Assembly: GCF_000427825.1 (NCBI RefSeq)
Contig: NZ_ATYT01000013.1
Location: 1-64,000, forward strand
Direction: 5' to 3'
DNA: 64,000 nt
Source: Thermocrispum municipale DSM 44069
GTDB lineage: Bacteria > Actinomycetota > Actinomycetes > Mycobacteriales > Pseudonocardiaceae
This document shows, piece by piece, positions 35,322 to 44,386 of this stretch. The position numbers and the translations under genes were made by a program. Position 1 is the first letter of the stretch. Every line of letters starts with the position of its first letter. The notes under the pieces were generated by a model that saw nothing but the letters and a program-made list of their open reading frames with translations, did no database searches and was not told where the DNA came from.

Positions 35322-35328
35322 CAGTCAA
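35301..35328 (-). promoter_or_regulatory. mraZ promoter
   Basis: A -35 element TTGACT (35328-35323) and -10 element TACGGT (35306-35301) separated by 16 bases lie about 80 bases upstream of the mraZ GTG, inside the TGGGG/TGGTG array. Confidence 0.65.
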
Positions 35329-35393
35329 CGCGGTTCGCGCCGAGAAACCGGGCGACCTCACGCCGTCTTTGCAGGTCAGCGCAGGGGGGCGCG

Positions 35394-35410
35394 AGTGGGG
35401 AGCAGTGGGG
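35394..35410 (+). promoter_or_regulatory. Plus-strand TGGGG pair, possible MraZ box
   Basis: AGTGGGG at 35394-35400 and 35404-35410 gives TGGGG-N5-TGGGG, the same 10-base spacing as the mraZ operator but on the opposite strand, pointing towards the MoxR operon. Confidence 0.5.
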
Positions 35411-35510
35411 GAGGCCGTCGGCGCCGGCCGATCTCCCCCACCTGGGTCACGCTCGACCGGCGTCTCGTGGAACGATCCGGCGGACTTTCGGCACCTGACG
35501 CGGCTCCGCG

Positions 35511-35526
35511 GTGGGGCGAAGTGGGG
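35511..35526 (+). promoter_or_regulatory. Second plus-strand TGGGG pair, possible MraZ box near the MoxR promoter
   Basis: GTGGGG at 35511-35516 and 35521-35526 gives TGGGG-N5-TGGGG again. It lies about 35 bases upstream of a TTGACA (35560-35565) that could be the -35 element of the rightward MoxR gene, whose start is at 35661. Confidence 0.5.
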
Positions 35527-35660
35527 ATATCGGCTCGATACGCAACGGCGCACAGAACTTTGACACCCTTGCTGAGAACATGTGATCGGCGACCGCCGCA
35601 CGCACCGTGTGGTGCACACTCACGCGCTATCGTGGAAAAACCTGCAATCCGGGAGGCCGA

Positions 35661-36734
35661 GTGACGTCCAGGATCCACCACACGTCGGCGGTCGGCGGAC
35701 AAGACCTGTCCTATCCGACGAAGGACGCGGACCTTTCCGCGAACGGTGCGCGTCCCGCGCCGTCGGAGCCGGTGGGGGCGGCAGATCTGTCCGAGCTGCA
35801 CGCCACCGTGTCGGCGATCGCGACGAACATCGAGCGGGTGCTGGTCGGCAAGCCGGAGGTCGTGCGAGTCGCGCTGGTGACACTGCTCGCCGAGGGGCAC
35901 CTGCTGGTCGAGGATGTCCCCGGGGTCGGCAAGACGTCGTTGGCCAAAGCGCTCGCACGCAGCATCGACTGCTCGGTCAGCCGCATTCAGTTCACCCCGG
36001 ATCTGTTGCCGAGCGACGTCACCGGGGTGTCGATCTACAACCGGCAGAACGGCGGGTTCGAGTTCCGGCCCGGCCCGGTCTTCGCCAACATCGTGGTGGG
36101 TGACGAGATCAACCGCGCTTCGCCCAAGACACAGTCGGCGCTGCTGGAGTGCATGGAGGAGCGGCAGGTCACCGTCGACCGCACCACGTACCAGCTCGAT
36201 CGGCCGTTCATGGTGATCGCCACCCAGAACCCGATCGAGATGGAAGGCACGTACGCGCTGCCGGAGGCGCAGCGGGACCGGTTCACCGCGCGAGTGTCGA
36301 TCGGCTACCCCGATCCGGCCGCCGAGCTGGCGATGGTCGACGAGCACTCCGGGCACGACCCGCTCGCCGAACTGCAACCGGTCTCCAACGCCGAGACGGT
36401 GCGGCGGCTGATCGAGCGCGTGCGGTCGGTGCACATCTCCCAGGAGTTGCGCAAGTACTCGGTCGACCTGGTGACCGCGACGCGGACGTTGAACGAGGTG
36501 CGGCTGGGGGCTTCGCCGCGGGCCACGTTGCAGCTGATCCGCGCCGCCCGTGCGCAGGCCGCCCTGTCCGGGCGCGAGTACGTCATTCCGGACGACGTGC
36601 ACGCGGTCGCCATCCCCGTGTTGACGCACCGGCTGGTGCTGACCACGGAAGCGCATGCGGCGCGCCGTTCCGCAGCGGACATCGTGCGTTCGGTGCTGCA
36701 GCGCGTGCCGGTGCCGCGCGCGGCACAGCGCTAG
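35661..36734 (+). CDS. MoxR-type AAA+ ATPase
   Basis: 357 residues from the GTG at 35661 after GGGAGG. The P-loop lies in DVPGVGKT at 85-92, with the Walker B VVGDEINRASPKTQSALLE and sensor 1 ATQNPIEMEGTYALPEAQ, diagnostic of MoxR. Such ATPases act as chaperones with VWA or DUF58 partners. It heads an operon with DUF58 and transglutaminase genes, a set usually found together in bacteria and here divergent from mraZ. About 60 N-terminal residues before the ATPase domain are polar. Confidence 0.93.
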   Translation: MTSRIHHTSAVGGQDLSYPTKDADLSANGARPAPSEPVGAADLSELHATVSAIATNIERVLVGKPEVVRVALVTLLAEGHLLVEDVPGVGKTSLAKALARSIDCSVSRIQFTPDLLPSDVTGVSIYNRQNGGFEFRPGPVFANIVVGDEINRASPKTQSALLECMEERQVTVDRTTYQLDRPFMVIATQNPIEMEGTYALPEAQRDRFTARVSIGYPDPAAELAMVDEHSGHDPLAELQPVSNAETVRRLIERVRSVHISQELRKYSVDLVTATRTLNEVRLGASPRATLQLIRAARAQAALSGREYVIPDDVHAVAIPVLTHRLVLTTEAHAARRSAADIVRSVLQRVPVPRAAQR

Positions 36735-36743
36735 GAGGCCGCC

Positions 36744-38006
36744 ATGTTGTCCGGCCTGACGACCCGGGGCAGATGTCTGCTGGCCGCCGGGATCGCGGCC
36801 GCATTGTGCTCCTGGGTGCTCAACGAGCGCGACCTGCTGCGTGTCGCGGTGTTCGTCATCGCGTTGCCGTTGCTCGTGGTGGTGTTCCTGTCGGCGTCAC
36901 GGGTGCGGATCGGCGCGACCCGCGTTCTCCATCCACCGCGGGTGGCCGCGGGCGACCAGGTCGACGTGCAGCTCGAGCTGTGGCGGACCGGCGTTCTCCC
37001 GGCCGGTGAGGTGCTGCTGGAGGACAGGGTGTCGTACTCACTGGGCACCCGCCCCCGCTTCATCGTCGAGCGGTTGCCGCACGACCACCGCATCCCGCTG
37101 CATTATCCGTTGCGGCCGACGCTGCGCGGCGTGCAGCAGATCGGCCCGCTGCGCGCCAAGGTCACCGATCCGTTCGGCATCTGCGAGTTCGAGCGCGAAC
37201 TGATCAAGCCGTCGCGACTGATGGTCGTCCCGCGCACCGAGCGGCTCTCCGGCATGCTGGCCGGCTCCGGGGTGGGCGCGGGCGACGAGGGTGCGGCCCG
37301 CCGCGGCACCGGCCCGGGCGACCCGGACGCCATCGTGCGGCAGTACCGCCAGGGCGACGACCTGCGCATGGTGCACTGGCCCTCGACGGCCCGGCGCGAC
37401 GAGCTGATGGTGCGCCTGGAACAGCAGCCGGGGCACGGCGGAACCACGGTCCTGATCGATCACCGGGCGGCCGCCCACCACGGCACGGGCCGAGCCGCCA
37501 GCATCGAGTGGGCGGTGTCGTTCGCCGCCAGCGTGTGCCTGCACCTGCGACGGGCCGGCCACCGTGTCCGTCTGGTGACCGAGCACGGGCACATGCTCGC
37601 CGACATTCCTCCGGACAGCGGCGCGGCCTACGACGATGTCGCCCTGGACGCGCTGGCCGTGCTGCAGCCCGCGCATCAGCGCGACATCACGCTGGGCGGC
37701 GACCCTGCCGTCGGCCAGGAACTCGTCGCGGTGCTCGGCAGCGTCAGCAACCAGGCCATCCACGAGCTGAGTCAGTACCGTCCGCGCGGTGTTCGCAGCC
37801 TCGCGGTGCTGCTGGACACCGCGGCGTGGTCGACCGGCGTCACCGCGTCGGCCGAACGCTCCGGGGCCGCCCGCGAGTCCGCTCGCCTGTTGGAGGCCGC
37901 CGGGTGGGGTGTCGTGGTGGCCGACCCGGCGTCGTCGCTGCAGCAGGTGTGGACCCGGCTGTGCCGGGCCAGCATGCGTAAGCCGGCAGGAGCGGGACAG
38001 TCATGA
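36744..38006 (+). CDS. DUF58 membrane protein
   Basis: 420 residues. Two N-terminal helices (about 8-25 and 32-52) and a soluble part with the DUF58 signature YRQGDDLRMVHWPSTARRDELMVR, followed by a VWA-like domain. DUF58 proteins are partners of MoxR ATPases. Starts 9 bases after moxR and overlaps the following transglutaminase gene by four bases. No reaction is known. Confidence 0.92.
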   Translation: MLSGLTTRGRCLLAAGIAAALCSWVLNERDLLRVAVFVIALPLLVVVFLSASRVRIGATRVLHPPRVAAGDQVDVQLELWRTGVLPAGEVLLEDRVSYSLGTRPRFIVERLPHDHRIPLHYPLRPTLRGVQQIGPLRAKVTDPFGICEFERELIKPSRLMVVPRTERLSGMLAGSGVGAGDEGAARRGTGPGDPDAIVRQYRQGDDLRMVHWPSTARRDELMVRLEQQPGHGGTTVLIDHRAAAHHGTGRAASIEWAVSFAASVCLHLRRAGHRVRLVTEHGHMLADIPPDSGAAYDDVALDALAVLQPAHQRDITLGGDPAVGQELVAVLGSVSNQAIHELSQYRPRGVRSLAVLLDTAAWSTGVTASAERSGAARESARLLEAAGWGVVVADPASSLQQVWTRLCRASMRKPAGAGQS

Positions 38007-40552
38007 CCACCTACGCGCCGCCGCCGACCAGGCCGCCCGCTCCCCCGCCGCCACCGCCGCGGGGCAGCCGTCCGCCGTCCCGGGAACCGGTCCACGGTCT
38101 GCCGGGGCACGCCGCGTGGACCGGCTCGATCATCGCGCCCGCCGCGGCCGGTGCCGCCACGCTGTGCGCCGCCACCGCGTTGACCGGGGTCATTCGCGGC
38201 GCGGAATGGTTCGGGCACGTGCTGGTGGCGGTGCTCCTCGTCGGCTGCACCGGTCTGGCCTTGCGCTCGCTGCGCGCGCCGTCGCTCGTCGTCGCGATCG
38301 GCCAGCTCGTGGTGCTGCTGATGCTCATCACCGGGCTGTACACCAGCTCGGGCCATCTGGGCATCATCCCTGGTGGCGACGCATTCGCCGAACTGAATCG
38401 GATACTCAGCGAAGCGGGCGAACAAATCCGGGTCAGTGTTCCCCCGGTCGAGGCGAAGGTGGGCCTGCTCTGCCTGGTCACCATCGGCATCGGGCTGGTC
38501 GCCGTGGTGGTCGACGCCCTGGCCGTCTCGCTGGCCGCGCCGGCCGCCGCCGGTCTGGTGCTGCTGTGTCTGTACGCCGTCCCGGCCTCGCTGGCCGACG
38601 AGATGCTCCCGTGGTGGTCGTTCACGCTGGGGGCCGCCGCGTTCGCCGTGCTGATCGCGGTGGAAGGCAATCACCGGCATCAGCAGTGGCGTGGTCGCGG
38701 CACCACCCAACAGCGGTCTCCCACGACGTCGTCGTTGCCTGCCGCGGTGGTCGCGGCCGCGCTGGCGCTCGGGCTCTTCGCCGGTGCGGCGTTCACCGGC
38801 ATCGGGACGGTCGGCCAGCTGCCGTTCATGAAGAACGGGCCGTCCACCTCGTACACGGGTGGTCTCGGGCTCAAGCCGCTGACCGAGCTGCAGGGCCTGC
38901 TCACCGATCAGGGCACCACCGAGGTGTTCCGCGTCGAGGGGCTCGGCGACGACGAACGCCTGCTGCGCGCGTTCACCCTGGACACCTACGAGCCGAACCT
39001 CGGCTGGAAACTGCACGACGGCGAGATGCCGCACGGGGTCCCGGCCAACGAGCCGCTCCCCCGCGCTCCGGGTGACGTCGGCAAGACCGTCCGCACGCTG
39101 CGCATCAACCCGGTGAACTGGCGTGACGTGTGGCTGCCGATCATCGGGCATCCGCGCAGGCTCACCGGCATCGGCGATCAGTGGATCTACGACGACATCA
39201 GCGGAGCGATCTACAGCGAGCGCGCCCAACGGCCCAAGCCGTACCAGCTGTTCACCTCGCTGCATCAGCCGACCGCCGAAGAGTTGCGGGATGCCCCGCT
39301 GGCGCCGGACGAGGTGGCCCCGATCTACACCGAGCTGCCCGAGCTGGATCCGCGGGTGAAGTCGCTGACCAAGAAGCTGGTGTCCGGCAAGTGGCGGCCG
39401 TTCGACAAGGCGCGAGCGATCTGGAGCTACTTCATCGAGTCCGGTGAGTTCACCTACGACGTGGAGACCGATGATGCCACCGGCACCGATGCGCTGACCC
39501 ACTTCCTGCTGGTCGGCAAGCGCGGCTTCTGCGCGCAGTTCGCTTCGGCGATGGCGGTCATGGTGCGCAGCGAGGGCATTCCGGCCCGTGTCGCGGTCGG
39601 CTTCACCCCGGGCACCAAGCAGGGCTCCTATCGCTCCATCACCACGCGCGACGCGCACGCGTGGGTCGAGGTCTATCTGGGCAAGAAGTTCGGCTGGGTG
39701 GTCTTCGACCCCACGCCGTTGTCCGGTGGACGTGGTGTCACCCCCGAGTACCTGCAGCAGCAGACGTCGACCAGTGGTGACAGCTCGGACACCAGCACCC
39801 CCGAGTCCGAAGAACCGACGTCGGCTCCGCCGTCCACCCAGGCACCGGAGGACCTCCAGCCCGACCAGGAGAACGACGTGCGGGCCCAGGAGCAGAGCCT
39901 GGCACAGGCCCCGAGCTGGGCGCGCTGGTCGACGCTGTTCGTCGTGTTGCTCGCCGCGGCGGCCACCGTGTTCGGTGTGCTGGTGGCGCGGCGCACGGCC
40001 GAGCTACGCCGCCAGTTCACCCACCGGCAGCTGGGCGAGTCGGAACAGCGATTGTCCGCGGTCAACCGATGGTTGCCGTTGGCTGCCGCAGGCGGATGGC
40101 TGCTGTCGCTCGGATTGCTGGGCTGGATCGTGTCGTGGTGGCTCGCCCTGCTGCTGATGCTGATCGCAGGCGTCGCCAGCGTGCCGTTGCTGCGCAGGGC
40201 GGTGAGCCGTAACCACAGGCTGCACGATCTGACGGTGGACCGCGCACGAGCGCCGCAGGCCGCCTGGCGCGAGCTGCTGGACGAGTGCGCCGACCGCGGA
40301 CACCCGGTCAGCGAGGCGGAGACGGTTCGCGAGACCGCGCGGAGGCTGGCCACCCAGTTCAACCTCGACGCCGAGGGGCGCGGGCATCTGCGCACGGTGG
40401 TCAGCGCGCTGGAGCGGTCGTGGTACAGCCCGCAGGGCGAGGTGGACGCGGAGTTCGTGGCCGCGTTCGAGGGTCTGCGCGAGGCGATTCACCGCGCGGC
40501 TCCGCTGCCGCTGAAGGCCAGGCTGCTGCCGGGCTCGGTGATCAGACGCTGA
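38003..40552 (+). CDS. Transglutaminase-like membrane protein (TgpA type)
   Basis: 849 residues. A Pro-rich N-tail, a bundle of about six helices in the first 260 residues, an outer transglutaminase-like domain, a Ser/Glu/Thr-rich linker, another helix pair and a cytoplasmic C-terminal DUF4129-like helical domain. The catalytic triad is Cys in KRGFCAQFASAM, His in RDAHAWVEV and Asp in WVVFDPTP. The protein probably processes or cross-links something at the envelope. The first gene of its operon is a MoxR ATPase, with DUF58 between; all three are translationally close. Confidence 0.92.
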   Translation: MTTYAPPPTRPPAPPPPPPRGSRPPSREPVHGLPGHAAWTGSIIAPAAAGAATLCAATALTGVIRGAEWFGHVLVAVLLVGCTGLALRSLRAPSLVVAIGQLVVLLMLITGLYTSSGHLGIIPGGDAFAELNRILSEAGEQIRVSVPPVEAKVGLLCLVTIGIGLVAVVVDALAVSLAAPAAAGLVLLCLYAVPASLADEMLPWWSFTLGAAAFAVLIAVEGNHRHQQWRGRGTTQQRSPTTSSLPAAVVAAALALGLFAGAAFTGIGTVGQLPFMKNGPSTSYTGGLGLKPLTELQGLLTDQGTTEVFRVEGLGDDERLLRAFTLDTYEPNLGWKLHDGEMPHGVPANEPLPRAPGDVGKTVRTLRINPVNWRDVWLPIIGHPRRLTGIGDQWIYDDISGAIYSERAQRPKPYQLFTSLHQPTAEELRDAPLAPDEVAPIYTELPELDPRVKSLTKKLVSGKWRPFDKARAIWSYFIESGEFTYDVETDDATGTDALTHFLLVGKRGFCAQFASAMAVMVRSEGIPARVAVGFTPGTKQGSYRSITTRDAHAWVEVYLGKKFGWVVFDPTPLSGGRGVTPEYLQQQTSTSGDSSDTSTPESEEPTSAPPSTQAPEDLQPDQENDVRAQEQSLAQAPSWARWSTLFVVLLAAAATVFGVLVARRTAELRRQFTHRQLGESEQRLSAVNRWLPLAAAGGWLLSLGLLGWIVSWWLALLLMLIAGVASVPLLRRAVSRNHRLHDLTVDRARAPQAAWRELLDECADRGHPVSEAETVRETARRLATQFNLDAEGRGHLRTVVSALERSWYSPQGEVDAEFVAAFEGLREAIHRAAPLPLKARLLPGSVIRR

Positions 40553-40610
40553 GCCTCCAGCGCCCGGGCCGGCGCCGCGAGTCGAACGCGTTGGGGCCGG
40601 GACGCTGCGC

Positions 40611-40645
40611 GAGCAAGCGCTACGGGCCGCATGAGCAAGCGCTAC
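40611..40645. repeat. Short direct repeat GAGCAAGCGCTAC
   Basis: Two exact 13-base copies at 40611-40623 and 40633-40645, 22 bases apart, in the gap between two convergent genes. Significance unknown. Confidence 0.5.
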
Positions 40646-40782
40646 CGTCCGGGCATTGCGTGATCAAAGACGGAGATCGGACGCTGTGTGGTGCGCTGGG
40701 GCCAGGGCTGCGCCGAGCCGTCAGCTAGCGACACGATCACAGCAGAAGGGGACCCGTCATCGGGTCGGCTTCCGCGCTGCGT

Positions 40783-41187
40783 TCAGCGACCGTCTTCCTC
40801 GAACCGCTGCCGGAAGCGCTCTTCCATACGCTGCGCGAAGCCGCTGCGCTTGGCCTGCTTGGGTGAGCCCTTGCCTGCCTTGCCTCCGGCCGGTTCGCCC
40901 TCGCCGTCACCGCGGAACGCCATCACGACGAGCAGCGCACCGAAGAACATCATCAGGAAGCCGAGCACGCTGACGATCGGGATCTCCGCCAGCCGTACCG
41001 GCATCATCACACCAAGCGGCAGCAGCGCCATGCCGACCACGAACAGCAGGGCACCCTGCAACTTGCGCGCACGCGAAGGCCTGCCCAGCCGCTTGCCCCG
41101 CACGCTGGACGCGAACTTCGGGTCCTCCGCGTACAGAGCCTGCTCGATCTCATCCAGCAGCCGCTGCTCATGCTCGGAGAGTGGCAT
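40783..41187 (-). CDS. DUF3040 membrane protein
   Basis: 134 residues; ATG after GGAGGACGG. Begins MPLSEHEQRLLDEIEQALYAEDPKFASSVR, the family signature, followed by two helices (about 43-60 and 68-90) and a basic tail. DUF3040 genes commonly lie near dinB and the mraZ cluster in actinobacteria. No function known. Confidence 0.93.
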   Translation of the reverse strand: MPLSEHEQRLLDEIEQALYAEDPKFASSVRGKRLGRPSRARKLQGALLFVVGMALLPLGVMMPVRLAEIPIVSVLGFLMMFFGALLVVMAFRGDGEGEPAGGKAGKGSPKQAKRSGFAQRMEERFRQRFEEDGR

Positions 41188-41336
41188 CCGTCCTCCTCTC
41201 GCAGCATGTCGGCGGCTCAGCGCTCGACCTGTTCCACACCATCATCGCCCCGGCGTCTCCGGTCTCCTGACTCCAGGATACGAGCACGAACACTCCAGGA
41301 CTACCCGATCCTCCACTTCTGTGCACATCTTCTCCG

Positions 41337-42656
41337 TCACGTTCTGCCCTCGTCACCGCCGGGCCCGCCATCACCGGTTTTCCGCGTTGATCGCGCTGGT
41401 GACGCGGGCCGCTCGGACAGCAGAGACGCCGGCCGCACGGCCTGCGCGCCGAACCGATTCCTGGCCGCGTCGGCGGCCACTTCCACGTCGCGCCACCGCA
41501 CTCCGTCATCGGCCAGCCGGAGCTGCTCCGGCATGGCTGATTCGGTCAATCCCTCCACCCGAACGCCCACCAGCCGGACCGGGGCGGACGGCCGGAGATT
41601 CTCCCGCAGCAGGTCGGCGGCCGCCGCGTGGATCTCGCGCGCGACATCGGTCGGTGTCGGCAGCGTGCGCGCCCTGGTGATCGTGGTGAAGTCGGCGAAG
41701 CGAAGCTTGATCGACACCGTGCGCCCTTTGACGCGTTTCCCCCGTAGGGTCGCCGCCACCCGCTCGGACAGCCGGAGCAGTTCGCGAGTGAGGACCGAGA
41801 CGTCGTCCTGGTCGACGTCGAAGGTGTGCTCGGCCCCCAGGGATTTGTCCGGGGTCTCGACCTCGACCGGGCGCGGATCACGGCCGTTCGCCAGCTCGTG
41901 CAGATGCTCGCCCATGGCCACCCCGACCGCGCGCTTGAGCCGGGTGATCGGGGCGTCGGCGATGTCGGCGACGGTCCGGAATCCGGTACGCTCGAGAGCC
42001 CTGGCAGTCTTCTCCCCCACTCCCCACAGCGCGGTGACCGGCAGCGGGCGCAGGAACGAGACCACTTCGTCGACCGGCACCACGACCATGCCGTCGGGTT
42101 TGGCCATGCCCGAGGCGAGCTTGGCCACGAACTTCACCGGCGCGACGCCGACCGAGCACGTGATGCCGTGGTCGGCGGCGACCCGGGCACGGATCTCCGC
42201 ACCGATCCGCGCCGGCGTGGTCCGCAGCCGCCGCAGCGCGCCACTGACGTCGAGAAAGGCCTCGTCGACGCTGAGCTGCTGAACGAGCGGCGTGAACTCG
42301 TGGAACAGCGCCATGACCGCGCGGGAGACCTCCGAGTAGAGGCCACGCGTCGGCGGGAGGTAGACCGCGTGCGGGCACAACCGGCGGGCCTGCGCCACCG
42401 GCATGGCGGACCGCACTCCGAACTTCCGCGCCGGGTAGTTGGCGGAGAGCACGACAGCGCGCGCACCGCTGCCGGCGACGACCACGGGACGATGGACCAG
42501 TTCCGGCCGTGTGCGCAGCTCGACGGCCGCGAAGAACGCGTCCATGTCGATGTGCAGCACGCCGCAGCCGGTGTCATCGGGCCAGTCGGCCGGGTCGGTG
42601 TCGGCCGCCACCCGGAACCGGCGACGGTCCGCGGGCAGATCGGTGTTACGCCCCAT
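41337..42656 (-). CDS. dinB: DNA polymerase IV (Y family)
   Basis: 439 residues. The palm motifs HIDMDAFFAAVE and SVDEAFLDV carry the metal-binding acids; GVAPVKFVAKLASGMAKPDG and the thumb helix-hairpin-helix LWGVGEKTARALERTG are standard; the C-terminal little-finger domain is complete. Error-prone translesion synthesis past damaged bases. The C-terminal tail is Ser/Arg/Gly-rich and does not end in a recognised clamp-binding motif. Its start overlaps the end of the methyltransferase gene by 11 bases. Confidence 0.94.
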   Translation of the reverse strand: MGRNTDLPADRRRFRVAADTDPADWPDDTGCGVLHIDMDAFFAAVELRTRPELVHRPVVVAGSGARAVVLSANYPARKFGVRSAMPVAQARRLCPHAVYLPPTRGLYSEVSRAVMALFHEFTPLVQQLSVDEAFLDVSGALRRLRTTPARIGAEIRARVAADHGITCSVGVAPVKFVAKLASGMAKPDGMVVVPVDEVVSFLRPLPVTALWGVGEKTARALERTGFRTVADIADAPITRLKRAVGVAMGEHLHELANGRDPRPVEVETPDKSLGAEHTFDVDQDDVSVLTRELLRLSERVAATLRGKRVKGRTVSIKLRFADFTTITRARTLPTPTDVAREIHAAAADLLRENLRPSAPVRLVGVRVEGLTESAMPEQLRLADDGVRWRDVEVAADAARNRFGAQAVRPASLLSERPASPARSTRKTGDGGPGGDEGRT

Positions 42657-43389
42657 GCTTCCGTGCTAGCACGTGCAATCGCGCGGCGATCTCCCGCAGC
42701 GGGGATCGCTCGGCGGCGACCAGCTCGAACGCGGTCAACTCGCCCTCGCCGGCGTCCGCCACCGCGTCCGACACCACGCCGTCGCCCTGCAGCACCTCGA
42801 TGCCCAGCCCGGCACCTTCGACCAGCGCCGTCACGCTCTCGACGTCGAACCGACGCAACAGCTCACCGCCCGGTTCGCCGGCGGGGACGACACCCTCCGG
42901 CGCGGTCAACAGCTCGCGAGCCTCGTCCAACCGTCCGGCCAGTGCCCGGCTGAGCACCGCGGCGTACCGGTTGGCCACCAGGACCGAGACGGCGCCGTCG
43001 GCGGAGGTGACCGCGGCCAGTGCCGTCAGCGCCGACTCCGGGTCGTCGACGACCTCGAGCAGTCCGTGCGCCAGCACCAGGTCGGCCGAACCCTCCGCGA
43101 TCACCGTGGTCAACGTCTCGACGTCCTCGGTGATCACCGTGATGCGGGACGAGACACCCTCGTCCTCGGCGCGCCGGTGCAACGTGGCCACCGCATTCGG
43201 GTTCGGCTCCACCACCGTGACGGCGCAGCCCGCCTTCGCCAACGGCACCGCCCAACCGCCGCTACCTCCGCCGACGTCGACGACGGTGGGCTGTTGCCTG
43301 CCTCGTTGCCGAGCGGCCGTCAGCTCGGCGTCCAGCACCCGGTGAACCACGTCCGCCCCGCGCAAACCGCTCGCGCTCTCCAACCGCAT
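42646..43389 (-). CDS. SAM-dependent methyltransferase (class I)
   Basis: 247 residues with the SAM-binding glycine motif VVDVGGGSGGWAVPLA (about 36-51), VTVVEPNPNAV and a strand DLVLAHGLLEVVDD. The fold is the class I Rossmann type related to SmtA/CmoM-like enzymes. Substrate unknown. It is coupled to dinB and diverges from a ParA-type ATPase over 60 bases. Confidence 0.85.
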   Translation of the reverse strand: MRLESASGLRGADVVHRVLDAELTAARQRGRQQPTVVDVGGGSGGWAVPLAKAGCAVTVVEPNPNAVATLHRRAEDEGVSSRITVITEDVETLTTVIAEGSADLVLAHGLLEVVDDPESALTALAAVTSADGAVSVLVANRYAAVLSRALAGRLDEARELLTAPEGVVPAGEPGGELLRRFDVESVTALVEGAGLGIEVLQGDGVVSDAVADAGEGELTAFELVAAERSPLREIAARLHVLARKHGA

Positions 43390-43449
43390 GCGTGCAGCCT
43401 AGGCCGGTCGGGGGTTGCTTCGCTCGACTGGGCGGTTAGTCTCGTGGCC

Positions 43450-44385
43450 GTGCAAACTGTCGCCGTGCTGAGCCTGAAGGGCGGCGTCGGCAAGACGACC
43501 GTTGCTCTCGGTCTCGCGTCCGCCGCCCTCCGCCGTGGCATCAAGACCTTGGTGATCGATCTCGATCCGCAAGGCAACGCCACCGCCACGCTCGACCCTC
43601 AGCCGGCCCAGTTCGGCCTGGCCGAGGTGCTCACCACACCCCGCCCACCGATCCTCAGCCAAGCGGTGTCCCGCTCGGCGTGGGACGAGTCGGTGCACGT
43701 GCTGACCGGGAACCACGACCTGGAAGAGCTCAACGAAGGGCCGGACGAGGGCACGCTGCCCAACCTGGCGCGAGCCATCGCGTGGTACGCCGACCCGAAC
43801 ACCGGGCCGCGCTACGACCTGATCCTGCTGGACTGCCCACCGTCGCTCGGCAGGCTGACCCGGTCCGCGCTGCTGGCGGCGACCGGTGCCCTGCTGGTGA
43901 CCGAGCCGACGCTGTATGCCGTCTCCGGCGCCCAGCGCGCGTTCGCCGCCATCGAGCGCACCCGCAAGGAACACAACCCCGGCCTGCGGCCGCTCGGCGT
44001 GGTGGTGAACAAGTTCCGCAGCCGCTCGCACGAACACATGTACCGGATCGCCGAGCTGCGGGAGAGCTTCGGGCCGCTGGTCATGCCGGTGGCCCTGCCG
44101 GACCGGCTGGCCGTGCAGCAGGCGGCGGGATCGTGCACGCCGATCCACGAGTGGTCGACCCCTGGCGGCCGCGAGATCGCGCTGGCGTTCAACCTGGTGC
44201 TGGCCCGGATGCTGCGTTCGTCGCGCCGCGGCAGGCATCATCTGGATCCGCCGGAGGCCGACGAGGCCGAGGCGACGAACGGGCCGGACCAAGCAGCCAA
44301 CGGCTCGGGCGCGGCGACGCAGGCGCAGCCCCCGAGGGCGAACAAGCCGCGCCGCCCGGACGAGCCGCAGCCGGTCAGGCGCTGA
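43450..44385 (+). CDS. ParA/MinD-type ATPase
   Basis: 311 residues from the GTG at 43450, the first codon of the [21 protein letters not shown] fold (deviant Walker A KGGVGKTT at 10-17). The DLDPQGNAT and [21 protein letters not shown] segments are the A' and B motifs of the family. The C-terminal 50 residues are Ala/Pro/Glu-rich. It lies one base before pyrD, with no ParB gene alongside, so chromosome partition is not implied; other members position proteins or organelles. Confidence 0.85.
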   Translation: MQTVAVLSLKGGVGKTTVALGLASAALRRGIKTLVIDLDPQGNATATLDPQPAQFGLAEVLTTPRPPILSQAVSRSAWDESVHVLTGNHDLEELNEGPDEGTLPNLARAIAWYADPNTGPRYDLILLDCPPSLGRLTRSALLAATGALLVTEPTLYAVSGAQRAFAAIERTRKEHNPGLRPLGVVVNKFRSRSHEHMYRIAELRESFGPLVMPVALPDRLAVQQAAGSCTPIHEWSTPGGREIALAFNLVLARMLRSSRRGRHHLDPPEADEAEATNGPDQAANGSGAATQAQPPRANKPRRPDEPQPVRR

Positions 44386-44386
44386 C

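Noticed and set aside
42673-43449. Upstream extension of the ParA-type gene
   Set aside because: The frame is open for 259 codons before the GTG, but that stretch overlaps the methyltransferase gene on the other strand and lacks homology; the family begins at the GTG.
43450-44385. ParA gene as part of a partition locus
   Set aside because: No parB gene and no parS site are visible nearby; it is followed by pyrD.
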